DNA of 64,000 nucleotides from assembly GCF_002211365.1 (NCBI RefSeq), contig NZ_LOKZ01000038.1:1-64000 (forward strand), given 5' to 3'. Positions within the stretch are counted from its first letter, which is position 1. The number at the start of each line of letters is the position of its first letter. The position numbers were made by a program, and so were the translations under genes. Positions 34,294 to 45,521 of the stretch are shown in pieces. Source of the stretch: Rhizobium sp. R711. Lineage in GTDB: Bacteria; Pseudomonadota; Alphaproteobacteria; Rhizobiales; Rhizobiaceae. Under the pieces are notes generated by a model that saw only the letters and a list, made by a program, of their open reading frames with translations, was not told where the DNA came from and searched no databases.

Positions 34294-35436
34294 TTACTGA
34301 CGGCCGAGCAGGATCGATGCGTTGACGTCGTTGATGTCGCGCTTACCGCAGAGCGCCATGGTGACATCCATTTCCTTCCGCAGGATGCTGAGGGCGAGTG
34401 TGACACCTTCCTTGCCCATGGCGCCGAGGCCGTAGAGGAAGGGGCGCCCGATATAGGTGCCCTTAGCGCCGAAGGCGATGGCCTTCAGCACGTCCTGGCC
34501 GGAGCGGATGCCGCCGTCCAGGTGCACTTCGATCTTGTGGCCGACGGCATCGACGATCGGTTCCAGCATGCTGATCGACGAGGGGGCGCCGTCGAGCTGG
34601 CGGCCGCCGTGGTTGGAGACGATGATGGCGTCGGCGCCGGTTTCGGCGGCCGATTTGGCGTCCTCGACGTCGCAGATGCCCTTGATGATCAGCGGGCCGC
34701 CCCACTGCTCCTTGATCCAGGCGACATCGGCCCAGGACAGCTGCGGATCGAACTGCTCCGCCGTCCAGGAGGAGAGCGAGGAAAGGTCAGAGACATTCTT
34801 TGCATGGCCGACGATATTGCCGAAGGTGCGGCGCTTTGTCTGCAGCATGTCCAGGCACCAGAAGGGGCGCGTCGCCATCTGCCAGATATGCTTCGGCGTG
34901 AACTTAGGCGGCGCGGAGAGGCCGTTTCGCAGGTCCTTGTGGCGTTGGCCGAGGATCTGCAGGTCGGCAGTCAGCACCAGGGCCGAACACTTTGCCGCCT
35001 TGGCACGGTTGATCAGGTTGAGCACGAAATCCTTGTCGCGCATCACGTAGAGCTGGAACCAGAAGGGTCTGGTGGTGACCGAGGCGACATCTTCGATCGA
35101 GCAGATGCTCATCGTCGACAGGGTGAACGGAACACCGAATTCTTCGGCGGCGCGGGCCGCCAGCATTTCGCCGTCGGCATGCTGCATGCCGGTCATCCCG
35201 GTCGGCGCCAAAGCAACCGGCATCGAGACCTTCTGGCCGACCATGGTCGTCTCGAGCGTGCGGTTCGTCATGTCGACAAGCACGCGCTGGCGCAGCTTGA
35301 TTTTGGCAAAATCGCTCTCGTTCGCCTGGTAGGTCGACTCCGTCCAGGCGCCGGAATCCGCATAGTCGAAAAACATCTTCGGGACGCGGCGCTGGGCAAG
35401 GGTTTTCAGGTCGGCGATTGTGAGAGGCGTGGCCAT
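34294..35436 (-). CDS. lldD: FMN-dependent alpha-hydroxy acid dehydrogenase (LldD-like)
   Basis: The 380-residue flavoenzyme oxidises an L-2-hydroxy acid, most likely L-lactate to pyruvate. Family features are KMFFDYADSGAWTEST, PVALAPTGMTGM, FWFQLYVMRDK, the catalytic SNHGGRQLDG with active-site His, and HLDGGIRSGQDVLKA with phosphate binding. MATPLTIADLK gives the usual N-terminus; a GTG 5 codons upstream is possible, and neither has a strong site. Lactate is inferred; glycolate or mandelate are alternatives. Confidence 0.85.
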   Translation of the reverse strand: MATPLTIADLKTLAQRRVPKMFFDYADSGAWTESTYQANESDFAKIKLRQRVLVDMTNRTLETTMVGQKVSMPVALAPTGMTGMQHADGEMLAARAAEEFGVPFTLSTMSICSIEDVASVTTRPFWFQLYVMRDKDFVLNLINRAKAAKCSALVLTADLQILGQRHKDLRNGLSAPPKFTPKHIWQMATRPFWCLDMLQTKRRTFGNIVGHAKNVSDLSSLSSWTAEQFDPQLSWADVAWIKEQWGGPLIIKGICDVEDAKSAAETGADAIIVSNHGGRQLDGAPSSISMLEPIVDAVGHKIEVHLDGGIRSGQDVLKAIAFGAKGTYIGRPFLYGLGAMGKEGVTLALSILRKEMDVTMALCGKRDINDVNASILLGRQ

Positions 35437-35512
35437 GGATAAGACTTTCACATCTGAATAACGCCATGGCCCTTAACATGATTTCCGAGGCTTTGTGTAT
35501 CTCTTTCGTCGC

Positions 35513-36481
35513 CTACGGAACAAGAATCAGACTGCCTGCGGCACGCCCGTCTTCGAGGTATTGCTGGGCTTGCGCAGCCTCCTCGAGAGGGTATTCGCGG
35601 GCAATTGTCGCGGTGATGCCTGATGCCAGCATTTTGACCACGGCTTCGGCCGCTGTCAGGTAGGCCGAAGTGTCCGTGATGTAAGCCATGATGCTTGGAT
35701 GCGTCAGCGATTTTCCGGGGCGAAGCGCGTCGACGGCGACAGGAGGGATCGGCCCGCCGGCCTGTCCAATCGTGGCCACGACGCCGAACGGACGTACGGA
35801 CTGAATCGACTTTGCGAGCATACCGGCACCGATGCCGTCATAAGCAACATCGACGCCGCCGTCGTTAGTCAGCGCCTTAACCGCGACGACGACATCAGCG
35901 TTGCGGCCGACGATCAGATGGTCCGCGCCGTGGCTGCGGGCGAGATCGGCCTTCTCCTCCGAGCTTACGGTTCCGATGACTGTGGCGCCCAGATGCTTTG
36001 CCCATCGCACGAGAATACTTCCAAGGCCGCCGGCGGCGGCGTGGATGAGAACGGTGGTTCCGAGCTCGACGCGATGGGTCTTCGTCAGCAGCATGTAGGC
36101 TGTCAGCCCCTTCAGCATGGACGCGGCCGCGACCTTTGACGACACACCATCGGGCAGGCGAACGGCGCGGGCCGCCGGTAAGAGGCGCGTCGCAGCATAG
36201 GCGCCAACGGGTGCGCCGGCATAGGCGACGCGGTCGCCGGGCTTCAGGTCGGTGACTGCGCTCCCCACGGCTTCGACAGTGCCGGCGCCTTCGACGCCGA
36301 GCACGGCGGGGTAGGCCGGCAAGGCGTAGAGCCCGCGCCGGTGGTAGATATCGAGGAAATTCATGCCGATCGCATCATGGCGGATGCGGATCTCGTATGC
36401 ACCAGGCGCTTGCGGCGCCTGCTCCGAAACCTGCAATTGTTCGATACCGCCAGGGGCGAGAAGCGTAACGACCTTATCCAT
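35513..36481 (-). CDS. NADPH:quinone oxidoreductase (zeta-crystallin type)
   Basis: The 322-residue protein belongs to the zinc-independent MDR superfamily. Typical segments are GMNFLDIYHRRGLYALP, GVEGAGTVEAVG, the cofactor site IHAAAGGLGSILVRWAKHLGA, and YDGIGAGMLAKSIQSVRPFG. It likely reduces quinones using NADPH in oxidative stress defence. It is divergent from a LysR gene, which is its probable regulator. Confidence 0.88.
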   Translation of the reverse strand: MDKVVTLLAPGGIEQLQVSEQAPQAPGAYEIRIRHDAIGMNFLDIYHRRGLYALPAYPAVLGVEGAGTVEAVGSAVTDLKPGDRVAYAGAPVGAYAATRLLPAARAVRLPDGVSSKVAAASMLKGLTAYMLLTKTHRVELGTTVLIHAAAGGLGSILVRWAKHLGATVIGTVSSEEKADLARSHGADHLIVGRNADVVVAVKALTNDGGVDVAYDGIGAGMLAKSIQSVRPFGVVATIGQAGGPIPPVAVDALRPGKSLTHPSIMAYITDTSAYLTAAEAVVKMLASGITATIAREYPLEEAAQAQQYLEDGRAAGSLILVP

Positions 36482-36575
36482 GTGTACTCTCCGATTGCTG
36501 TTTTAAGCATCATCGCGGATGGCGATATGATCGAAAATTCCCTATTGTTTCTCATTGAATGGGAAAAAATGAACA

Positions 36576-37427
36576 ATGATCGATTGGGAAAGCCTTCGCT
36601 ATTTCGCGGCGCTCGCTCGCGCCGGAACATTGCTCGGGGCGGCTCGTGCCCTTGGTGTGGAGCACGCGACCGTCGCCCGCCGGGTTGCCGGGCTCGAGGA
36701 GCAGATGGGCGTGAAGCTGGTCGACCGGCGCGGGCGCCGCATCGTGCTGACGCCGGAGGGCGAGCGGGCCGCCGGAATGGCGGAACGGATGGGGCAGGAG
36801 GCGCAGGCCGTCGAACGGCTGGGGCTTGCCGCCGGTGCGACGCTTGCCGGAGAGGTCCGGATCAGCGCGCCGCCGACACTTGCGGCGGCGATGCTGCCGG
36901 AAGCGCTCGTCGCCTTGCGGGTACGGCATCCTGACATCGGCATCACCATCGTCGGCGAGACGCGCTACGCCTCGCTCGACAGGCGGGAGGCGGATGTTGC
37001 GGTTCGCATGACGAAGCCGGAGCAGGGCAATTTCGTCATCAGCAAGCTCGGAGATATCGCCTTCGGCTTCTACGCCACGGCTGATTATCTGGCCGCGACG
37101 CCGGAGGCGCAGAGAACCTTCATTGCCTATGACGAAACGATGGCAAGCGCACCCCAGTCGATCCGGCTTGCCGAGGCAACCGAGGAGAGGAAGGTGGCGC
37201 TAAGAGCCACGACGCTGGAATTTCAGCTGGCGGCGGCGCGCGCCGGCGGGGGCATTGCCATGCTGCCGAATTTCATGCTCGCGGGTGTTGATGATCTCGT
37301 CGAGGCGATCCCGCAGGCTCAGCCTCTGATGCGGGAGCTGTGGCTGGTCGTGCATGCCGACATCCGCAACGTACCGATCATCCGGGTTGCCATGGACGCG
37401 CTGAAATCGATCTCGTGGTCAGGCTAG
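36576..37427 (+). CDS. LysR-family transcriptional regulator
   Basis: The 283-residue regulator has an N-terminal HTH (YFAALARAGTLLGAARALGVEHATVARRVAGLE) and a LysR substrate-binding domain starting near residue 90 (LAGEVRISAPPTLAAAMLPE). The start is the ATG of MIDWESLRYF. It is divergent from the quinone oxidoreductase gene with a 94-bp AT-rich gap (36482-36575) that should hold its operator. The effector is unknown. Confidence 0.85.
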   Translation: MIDWESLRYFAALARAGTLLGAARALGVEHATVARRVAGLEEQMGVKLVDRRGRRIVLTPEGERAAGMAERMGQEAQAVERLGLAAGATLAGEVRISAPPTLAAAMLPEALVALRVRHPDIGITIVGETRYASLDRREADVAVRMTKPEQGNFVISKLGDIAFGFYATADYLAATPEAQRTFIAYDETMASAPQSIRLAEATEERKVALRATTLEFQLAAARAGGGIAMLPNFMLAGVDDLVEAIPQAQPLMRELWLVVHADIRNVPIIRVAMDALKSISWSG

Positions 37428-37439
37428 CCGCTGCCGGCG

Positions 37440-38105
37440 TTACCGCGCGCGGTAGCGCAGGTGAACGATATCGCCTTCGAGCTGCTCCACCGAAACGAGC
37501 GACAGGGGCTTTGCCGGCGCTGGCGCGCGGTCGAAGGTCATCGGCATGTTCCTACCACCGTCGGCGACGGGCAGGATCAGCAGGCTGATTTCGTCGATGA
37601 GCCCGGCCGACAGAAAACTGCCGTTGATGCTGCCGCCGCCTTCGAGCAATAACCGCTCGATGCCGAAGTCTGCGCGGAGGTGTTCGAGCGCCAGAGCAAG
37701 GTCGATCTCTTGTCGTCCGGCGAAGATATAGGAGATGCCATCGCGGCGGAGTTCTGCCAGATGGTTGTCAGGCGCCGTTTTCGGCAGGATCATCAAGATC
37801 GGATCGCCGTTGATCGCGTCGATGTTCATTTGCAGTTTGGCGCCTTGATCGACGGCAACGGCGTATGGACCTTCTGAAGCCCCTGGCGCCTTGCAACTGG
37901 TGCGAGGCAAAGCCTCGACGGCTTCGGCAGGGCGGGGGTCGCCTTTCGCGAATTCGGCGATGGTCACGCGTCCGACAAGCCAGGCGTCGCCGTTCATCTG
38001 CTGGTGCAGGCGCTCATAGATCGCGGTGAGGGCGGCGGTCATCTCCTGCGGCCATTGAGACGGTACGATCCGGCCGTCGATGCTCGACCCCATGTGCATG
38101 ATCAC
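37440..38105 (-). CDS. RibD C-terminal / dihydrofolate-reductase-fold protein
   Basis: This 221-residue protein has the DHFR-like fold of the RibD reductase domain. It opens HMGSSIDGRIVPSQWP, continues MNGDAWLVGRVT, and ends with FGIERLLLEGGGSINGSFLSAGLIDEISLLILP, the NADPH-binding signature. It lacks the RibD deaminase half, so it is more likely a stand-alone reductase of unknown substrate than a riboflavin gene. The start is GTG at 38105 with GGAGG 8 bp upstream. It follows the SDR gene by 60 bp. Confidence 0.8.
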   Translation of the reverse strand: MIMHMGSSIDGRIVPSQWPQEMTAALTAIYERLHQQMNGDAWLVGRVTIAEFAKGDPRPAEAVEALPRTSCKAPGASEGPYAVAVDQGAKLQMNIDAINGDPILMILPKTAPDNHLAELRRDGISYIFAGRQEIDLALALEHLRADFGIERLLLEGGGSINGSFLSAGLIDEISLLILPVADGGRNMPMTFDRAPAPAKPLSLVSVEQLEGDIVHLRYRAR

Positions 38106-38165
38106 GTAAGGGTCCTCCAGGTCCCGTCGGTGGTGAGAGGCGGCAAGATGCGGCCGCCTTCCGTG

Positions 38166-38903
38166 TCAATATTCCTGCCTGGTTGGCCTGAACAGGATTT
38201 CATTCACGTCGACATCCTCCGGCTGGCTCATGGCGAAGGCAACCATGCTCGCGAAGGAATCGGCCGGGATCGCCATCTCGTAGACCTTGCGGATGCGCTC
38301 GGCGACGTCAGGTTCGGTGACGCTGTCCGGCAGCTCGGTCGCAACGGCGCCCGGCGAGATGATCGTCGTGCGGATGTTGTAGGGTTTCACCTCCTGCCGC
38401 AGAGCTTCGGAAATGACGCGCACGCCATACTTGGTCGCGGCATAGACGGCGCCACCCGGATTGACCTTGTGGCCGGCCACCGAAGAAACGTTGATGACAT
38501 GGCCGCTTTTCTGCTCCTTCATGTAGGGCAGCGCTGCGGCAATGCCGTAGAGCACGCCCTTGAGGTTGACGTCGATCATCCGGTCCCAATCCTCGACCTG
38601 GCCGCGCTCTAGTGGAGAGTGCGGCATCAGGCCGGCATTGTTGATGACGACGTCGATGCGGCCGTGCAGCCGGACGGCGTGGTCGACCAGCCGTCTGACC
38701 TGATCGACCTTAGTTACGTCGGTCTCGACAACGGCATCGCTGCCGAGGCCGAGTTCGCCGGCGATCGCATTCAGCCGGTCGAGACGCCGGGCGCCGAGAG
38801 CGAGCTTGGCGCCGTCTCGAGCCAGGCGTCGGGCCGCAGCTTCACCAAGGCCGCTGCTCGCGCCGGTAATCACGACGACCTTGTTTTTGATACCGTCAGT
38901 CAT
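38166..38903 (-). CDS. Short-chain dehydrogenase/reductase
   Basis: The 245-residue NAD(P)-dependent oxidoreductase has a classical SDR layout: cofactor motif [30 protein letters not shown], and catalytic serine then YxxxK in [22 protein letters not shown]. The C-terminal end has [15 protein letters not shown]. It resembles the clavaldehyde-dehydrogenase-like SDRs of general clusters; the substrate is unknown. It is third in the cupin-AKR-SDR-RibD-like run. Confidence 0.85.
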   Translation of the reverse strand: MTDGIKNKVVVITGASSGLGEAAARRLARDGAKLALGARRLDRLNAIAGELGLGSDAVVETDVTKVDQVRRLVDHAVRLHGRIDVVINNAGLMPHSPLERGQVEDWDRMIDVNLKGVLYGIAAALPYMKEQKSGHVINVSSVAGHKVNPGGAVYAATKYGVRVISEALRQEVKPYNIRTTIISPGAVATELPDSVTEPDVAERIRKVYEMAIPADSFASMVAFAMSQPEDVDVNEILFRPTRQEY

Positions 38904-38934
38904 GACAGGCCCCTTCCGTTCGCTTGGTCGCCGC

Positions 38935-40353
<1,419 letters not shown>

Positions 40354-40431
40354 TCAGGAGCGTAGTGCTCGGCTGACGTTCGGAGGAAGATCTAGTGCGG
40401 AGGCTTTCCTGCGATTAGATGGTATAAACGG

Positions 40432-40443
40432 CATAAGCTTATG
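40432..40443. promoter_or_regulatory. Palindrome in the cupin-LysR intergenic region
   Basis: CATAAGCTTATG is a perfect 12-bp palindrome 14 bp upstream of the LysR start and about 100 bp upstream of the cupin gene. TATAAAC lies just before it. Its position suits autoregulation by the LysR protein. The assignment is inferred. Confidence 0.4.
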
Positions 40444-40457
40444 AGTGAGATTCATGA

Positions 40458-41351
<894 letters not shown>

Positions 41352-41410
41352 GGTGCGCGAAATCCGCCCGCTGTTTGCGGGCAGGCGCCGACCTCAAAGG
41401 GCGGCGGATC

Positions 41411-42718
41411 TCAGATCGCGCTCTTGGCTGCGACGCCCGCCACGTAGGTCTCCACGATCGCGCGGTCATCGCCCATGGTCTGCAGCAGGAAGAGTTCTTC
41501 CGGCAGCGTCTTCACGACCTCCATTTTCAGCGCCATGGCGGGCGTCGCGGCGGCGTTGAGGACGACGATATCTGCGTCGGAGCCGACATCGAGCGTACCG
41601 ATCCTGTCGGCAAGTGACAGCGACCGGGCGTTGCCCAATGTCATGTGGTAATAGCTCTCCAGCGGGTTCAGGCGTTCGCCCAGCAGCTGCTGGATCTTGT
41701 AGGCCTCGTCCATGGTGCGCAGCATCGAATAGCTGGAGCCGCCGCCGATATCGGTGGCGACGCCTATTCGAACCGGCTTTTCGCGGCGTGCCAGCGCCTT
41801 CAGCGGGAAGAGACCGGAACCGAGAAAGAGGTTCGAGGTCGGGCAGTGGACCGCAACCGAACCCGCCTCGCTCATCGCATCGGCTTCGCGATCCGAAAGA
41901 TGGATGCAGTGGCCGAAGAGCGTCTTGTCGCCGAGCAGGCCGTAGCGGGCATAGATGTCGGTGTAGTCGATCGCCTCGGGATAGAGCTCGCAGGTGAACT
42001 TGATCTCGTCGTGGTTCTCGGAGAGATGCGTCTGGATGTGCAGGTCGGGAAACTCGCGGGCAAGCGCTTGCGTCGCCTCCATCTGCGCCGGCGTCGAGGT
42101 GATCGCGAAGCGGGGGGTGATTGCGACGTGGTTCCGGCCCTTGCCGTGCCACTCGGCGATGATCTGGCGGGTTTCGTCGTAGCCCATCTGTGGGGTGTCG
42201 AGCAGGCCCTGAGGGGCATTGCGATCCATCATCACCTTGCCGCCGACCATACGCATGTTGCGTCTCAGCGCTTCGGCGAAGAAGGCATCGGCTGAGGTCT
42301 TGTGGACGGAGCAATAGGCGACAGCCGTCGTCGTGCCGTGGCGCAGCAGCTCATCATAGAAATGCGTTGCGATCCGCTGGGCGTGACCGCTTTCGACGAA
42401 GCGGCACTCTTCGGGGAAGGTGTAGGTGTTCAGCCATTCAAGCAGGTTTGCGGCGTAGGAGGCGATCACCTGCATCTGCGGGAAATGCAGGTGCATGTCG
42501 ATGAAGCCAGGCATGATCAGATGCGGACGATGATCGACGGTCACGGTATCGGCGGGAGCTTGCGCGCTGACCTGGTCATAGGCGCCGCAGGCTATGATCA
42601 GGCCGTCCTTGATCAAGAGGCCGCCGTCGCTTTCATAAAGATAGCTTCCGCTATCGCCAAGATCTTGGGGTGTGCGCAGAAAGGAGAGCAGGCGGCCGCG
42701 GAGGAGGGTATGTGTCAT
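41411..42718 (-). CDS. guaD: Guanine deaminase
   Basis: The 435-residue zinc amidohydrolase converts guanine to xanthine and ammonia. Metal and substrate motifs are FIDMHLHFPQ (His-x-His), THLSENHDEI, LFGHCIHLSDRE and ATDIGGGSSYSML. The NPLESYYHMTLGNARSL segment is characteristic of bacterial GuaD. It is third in a puuD-lipoprotein-guaD operon, 44 bp after the lipoprotein gene. It supplies xanthine to XdhAB encoded about 4 kb away. Confidence 0.92.
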   Translation of the reverse strand: MTHTLLRGRLLSFLRTPQDLGDSGSYLYESDGGLLIKDGLIIACGAYDQVSAQAPADTVTVDHRPHLIMPGFIDMHLHFPQMQVIASYAANLLEWLNTYTFPEECRFVESGHAQRIATHFYDELLRHGTTTAVAYCSVHKTSADAFFAEALRRNMRMVGGKVMMDRNAPQGLLDTPQMGYDETRQIIAEWHGKGRNHVAITPRFAITSTPAQMEATQALAREFPDLHIQTHLSENHDEIKFTCELYPEAIDYTDIYARYGLLGDKTLFGHCIHLSDREADAMSEAGSVAVHCPTSNLFLGSGLFPLKALARREKPVRIGVATDIGGGSSYSMLRTMDEAYKIQQLLGERLNPLESYYHMTLGNARSLSLADRIGTLDVGSDADIVVLNAAATPAMALKMEVVKTLPEELFLLQTMGDDRAIVETYVAGVAAKSAI

Positions 42719-42762
42719 GGCTTTCTGCCTCTGTCGATTGTCTTCTTGTTACGCCGTTCGCG

Positions 42763-43194
42763 TCAGGGCGCCGGCTGGGCGGCAATGGCCGCCGGAGTGT
42801 CGGCGCAGCCGTACATGGTCTTGTCTGCGAATACCAGAACCGCGTTCAGTGTGTAGTGGCGATCGGACATGCCATCGGAGCACTCGCCTTTGGTCAGCGT
42901 CAGCTTGAAGGGCGCCGGTCCGTCGGCGATCGTCCAGGTGGCGCGATCGTTCTCAATGACCGGACCGGGGTTGGCGCTCTTCACGTCCTCGGCGCCCGGG
43001 CGGCTGAAGGTGAGGCCGTCGGTGCGGATCTTGATCGCCCAGAAGGGCTCCGTGCCGAGCGCGTTGAGATCGGCCGCAAAATAGCCTGCAGGTGCGGTCG
43101 GGCTGCCCTTCGCTGTCGTTGCGTCCGCACCGCTCTTGCCGCAAGCGGTCAGAATTGACGCAAGGAGCATGAGGCGAAGGGCGGCTGACATCAT
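42763..43194 (-). CDS. Putative lipoprotein, COG3650-like
   Basis: The 143-residue protein starts with a lipoprotein signal, with a lipobox in LASILTAC that gives an acylated Cys near residue 18. It carries the GTEPFWAIKI segment of a small family of predicted envelope proteins (COG3650). The ATG at 43194 overlaps the puuD stop in ATGA. The function is unknown. Its location between urate oxidase and guanine deaminase suggests co-expression with purine breakdown. Confidence 0.75.
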   Translation of the reverse strand: MMSAALRLMLLASILTACGKSGADATTAKGSPTAPAGYFAADLNALGTEPFWAIKIRTDGLTFSRPGAEDVKSANPGPVIENDRATWTIADGPAPFKLTLTKGECSDGMSDRHYTLNAVLVFADKTMYGCADTPAAIAAQPAP

Positions 43195-44429
43195 TCCTGT
43201 TTGCCTTCGACTGCGCTTTCGAACCAAGCGACGAGTAGCTTGCGCTCATCCGGGGTGATATCGGTCACGTTGCCGGGCGGCATGGCGTGGCTGCGGCCCG
43301 CCTGTATATAGATCTCGCGGGCATGAGCGGCAATTTCCGCATCGGTTTCAAGAACGACGTCTTTCGGCGGACGCGCCAGCCCCTCATAGGCAGGTTCGGC
43401 GGCATGGCACATCGAACAGCGCGTGCCGACAAGCTGCTTGACCGCGGGGAAATGCGCGTCGCCGGCGAATTCCTGGAAGGCAGGAGCGACGGCCTGCGCA
43501 TCCTTCTCGCCGGTCAGCACCTTGGGCACCGTGGACAGCCACATGATCAGGATGAAGAGGATGACGGTGACGATCCAGGTCCAAGTCGGGCGACCCTTGC
43601 GGGCGTGCGTCGTGTTGAACCAGTGGCGGATGGTGACGCCCATCAGGAAGACGAGGGCCGCGATTACCCAGTTGTAGGCAGTGCCGAAAGCCAGCGGATA
43701 GTGGTTCGACAGCATGAAGAAGATGACGGGCAGCGTCAGGTAGTTGTTATGAAGCGAACGCTGTTTGGCGATCGCACCGTATTTCGCATCAGGCGTACGC
43801 CCCGCGATCAGGTCGGCGACGACGATCTTCTGATTCGGGATGATGATCATGAAGACGTTGGTCGACATGATCGTTGCCGTAAAGGCGCCGAGATGCAGGA
43901 AGGCGGCGCGGCCGGTGAAGAGCTGCGTATAGCCCCAGCCCATGAAGACGATCACGGCGTAGAGCACCGCCATCAGGCCCCAGGTGTTCTTGCCGAGCGG
44001 CGATTTGCACAAGAGGTCGTAGACGATCCAGCCGACGGCGAGCGAGGCAAGCGAGATCAGGATCGCCACCGGCGCGCTGATGTCGAGCACATGACGGTCG
44101 ATGAGGAAGAGATCGGCGCCGCCATAGTAGACGATGCAGAGCATCAGGAAGCCGGAGAGCCAGGTGAAATAACTTTCGTACTTGAACCAGGTGAGGTGCT
44201 CCGGCATCTGCGCCGGGGCCACGAGGTATTTCTGGATGTGATAGAAGCCGCCGCCGTGAACCTGCCACTCCTCGCCATAGGCGCCGGGCGGAAGATGCGG
44301 CCGCTTCACCAGGCCGAGGTCGAGTGCAATGAAATAAAACGACGAGCCGATCCAGGCAATCGCGGTAATGACGTGGAACCAGCGGGCCGCAAAGGCCAAC
44401 CATTCCCACGCGATGGCATATTCATACAT
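43191..44429 (-). CDS. puuD: Urate oxidase PuuD (membrane, cytochrome c-linked urate hydroxylase)
   Basis: The 412-residue protein oxidises urate to 5-hydroxyisourate. Eight or so membrane helices fill residues 1-300, with many conserved histidines (WFHVITAIAWIGSSFYFIALD at the start). A cytochrome c domain with heme motif CSMCH near residue 338 and axial-ligand region HAMPPGN ends the protein. The start at 44429 has AGGGGA 6 bp upstream; a much longer frame upstream is not homologous. Its product feeds UraH in the plus-strand operon. It heads the puuD-lipoprotein-guaD operon. Confidence 0.92.
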   Translation of the reverse strand: MYEYAIAWEWLAFAARWFHVITAIAWIGSSFYFIALDLGLVKRPHLPPGAYGEEWQVHGGGFYHIQKYLVAPAQMPEHLTWFKYESYFTWLSGFLMLCIVYYGGADLFLIDRHVLDISAPVAILISLASLAVGWIVYDLLCKSPLGKNTWGLMAVLYAVIVFMGWGYTQLFTGRAAFLHLGAFTATIMSTNVFMIIIPNQKIVVADLIAGRTPDAKYGAIAKQRSLHNNYLTLPVIFFMLSNHYPLAFGTAYNWVIAALVFLMGVTIRHWFNTTHARKGRPTWTWIVTVILFILIMWLSTVPKVLTGEKDAQAVAPAFQEFAGDAHFPAVKQLVGTRCSMCHAAEPAYEGLARPPKDVVLETDAEIAAHAREIYIQAGRSHAMPPGNVTDITPDERKLLVAWFESAVEGKQE

Positions 44430-45182
44430 TGAGTTCCCCTGTTCTTCCCTCGACTCGTCACATTGCAGAAAGTCGTGCCCGGAGGAAAGGGGATTGGCTG
44501 CTCGCTCGGAGCTATTGGCGCGAGAATAACCTCCAGTCGATCGCGGTAACGAACTTTTGAAAAGGTGCCACGGAAGCATGCACGCAGTCCTAGGCTCAAA
44601 ACCTATGGGAAAAGCCAGACGCGTTGTTTTGATTTCATGCTCGGTTAGAGATCAAGGCGGTCTTGTCTTATCGGAAGCATGCTGACCCGGGAGATGGTGA
44701 TCGACAGGACGGTCCAGCTCCTATGACCGATTGCGTCGAAGCTCGCGTTTGTTCTGTCTTGTCCTTCGAACGCGAACGAACTCGATCCCGATACGGCCGT
44801 AATACACAAACCATATCAATGTCCGAGGTAGCTGATCTTGTGGATCTCGCCGCGCAAATCAGATTCTCTGCCCGAACAGATGTTCCCCGGCATGCAGAAA
44901 GACCGGGGCTAAAACGCCGCGGACTAAGCCAACATATCGACGTTTTTTCATTGGATGCTCTTCCGTGCTGGAGATGTCAGCCATCGTGGAGACGGCTTGC
45001 CAACGGTCGATTGGTGAACGCCATGAATGGTAAAGCACCTTTGAAAATGCGGTTCGTCGACGCCGCCTCGCAGCACGTGAAGTGGCTTGAAATGTAACGC
45101 TTCGATTACAGTTTCATTTTTGAGGCCGCCGGGATGAGGTGGAAACCGCTTCATTCCGGCGGCGCATTCATCAACGGAGAAG
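44430..45182. other. 753-bp region without a convincing gene
   Basis: This is the largest gap in the window and lies between puuD and a small secreted-protein gene. A 144-codon frame (44663-45097) is open on the plus strand. Its third codon positions are unlike those of the neighbouring genes, it lacks a ribosome binding site, and I do not recognise the product. A decayed gene or a divergent small gene remains possible. The puuD promoter should lie in the left part. A stable hairpin at 45125-45163 ends the region. Confidence 0.4.
45125..45163 (+). promoter_or_regulatory. Leader hairpin upstream of the small secreted protein gene
   Basis: A 13-bp stem (GCCGCCGGGATGA with its complement, one G-U pair) closes a loop that itself can pair GGT/ACC. 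It ends 11 bp before the ribosome binding site of the gene at 45183. It may be a leader element or the terminator of something upstream. Confidence 0.5.
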
Positions 45183-45521
45183 ATGCCAATGCGCAGCATT
45201 CTTGTGTGTGTGATGATTGCATTCGCGTCCGGCGCTTACGGCCATGACGCACCGTCCGGCTGGAGCTACGAGCCCTTCTGTTGCAACGGCGATAGCGAAA
45301 CCGGGGATTGCCAGATGATCCCGCCGAAAAGCGTGGCGATCACGCCGCGCGGTTATCGGGTGACGCTGCTGCCGGGCGATCACCGACTTGTCACGCACGC
45401 GCATGTCTTCCTGCTTCCTATGGGAAAGGCCATGCGTTCAGGTGACGGCGACTACCATCTCTGCCTGTTCCCGAATGAGGATACGCCGCGCTGCTTCTAC
45501 GCGCCGCAGATGGGTTATTAG
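45183..45521 (+). CDS. Small exported protein, unknown function
   Basis: The 112-residue protein has a signal peptide (SILVCVMIAFASGAYGHD) and a small mature domain with paired cysteines (PFCCNGDSETGDCQMIP and CLFPNEDTPRCFY), so it probably folds in the periplasm with disulfides. Similar rhizobial proteins exist, but I know no function. Two in-frame ATGs (45183 and 45189) follow GGAG. It is convergent with the LysR gene. Confidence 0.7.
   Translation: MPMRSILVCVMIAFASGAYGHDAPSGWSYEPFCCNGDSETGDCQMIPPKSVAITPRGYRVTLLPGDHRLVTHAHVFLLPMGKAMRSGDGDYHLCLFPNEDTPRCFYAPQMGY

Noticed and set aside
44663-45097. 144-codon open frame
   Set aside because: It begins only with TTG, lacks a ribosome binding site, has codon choice unlike the neighbours, and its product is unrecognised. 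It is described under the gap instead.
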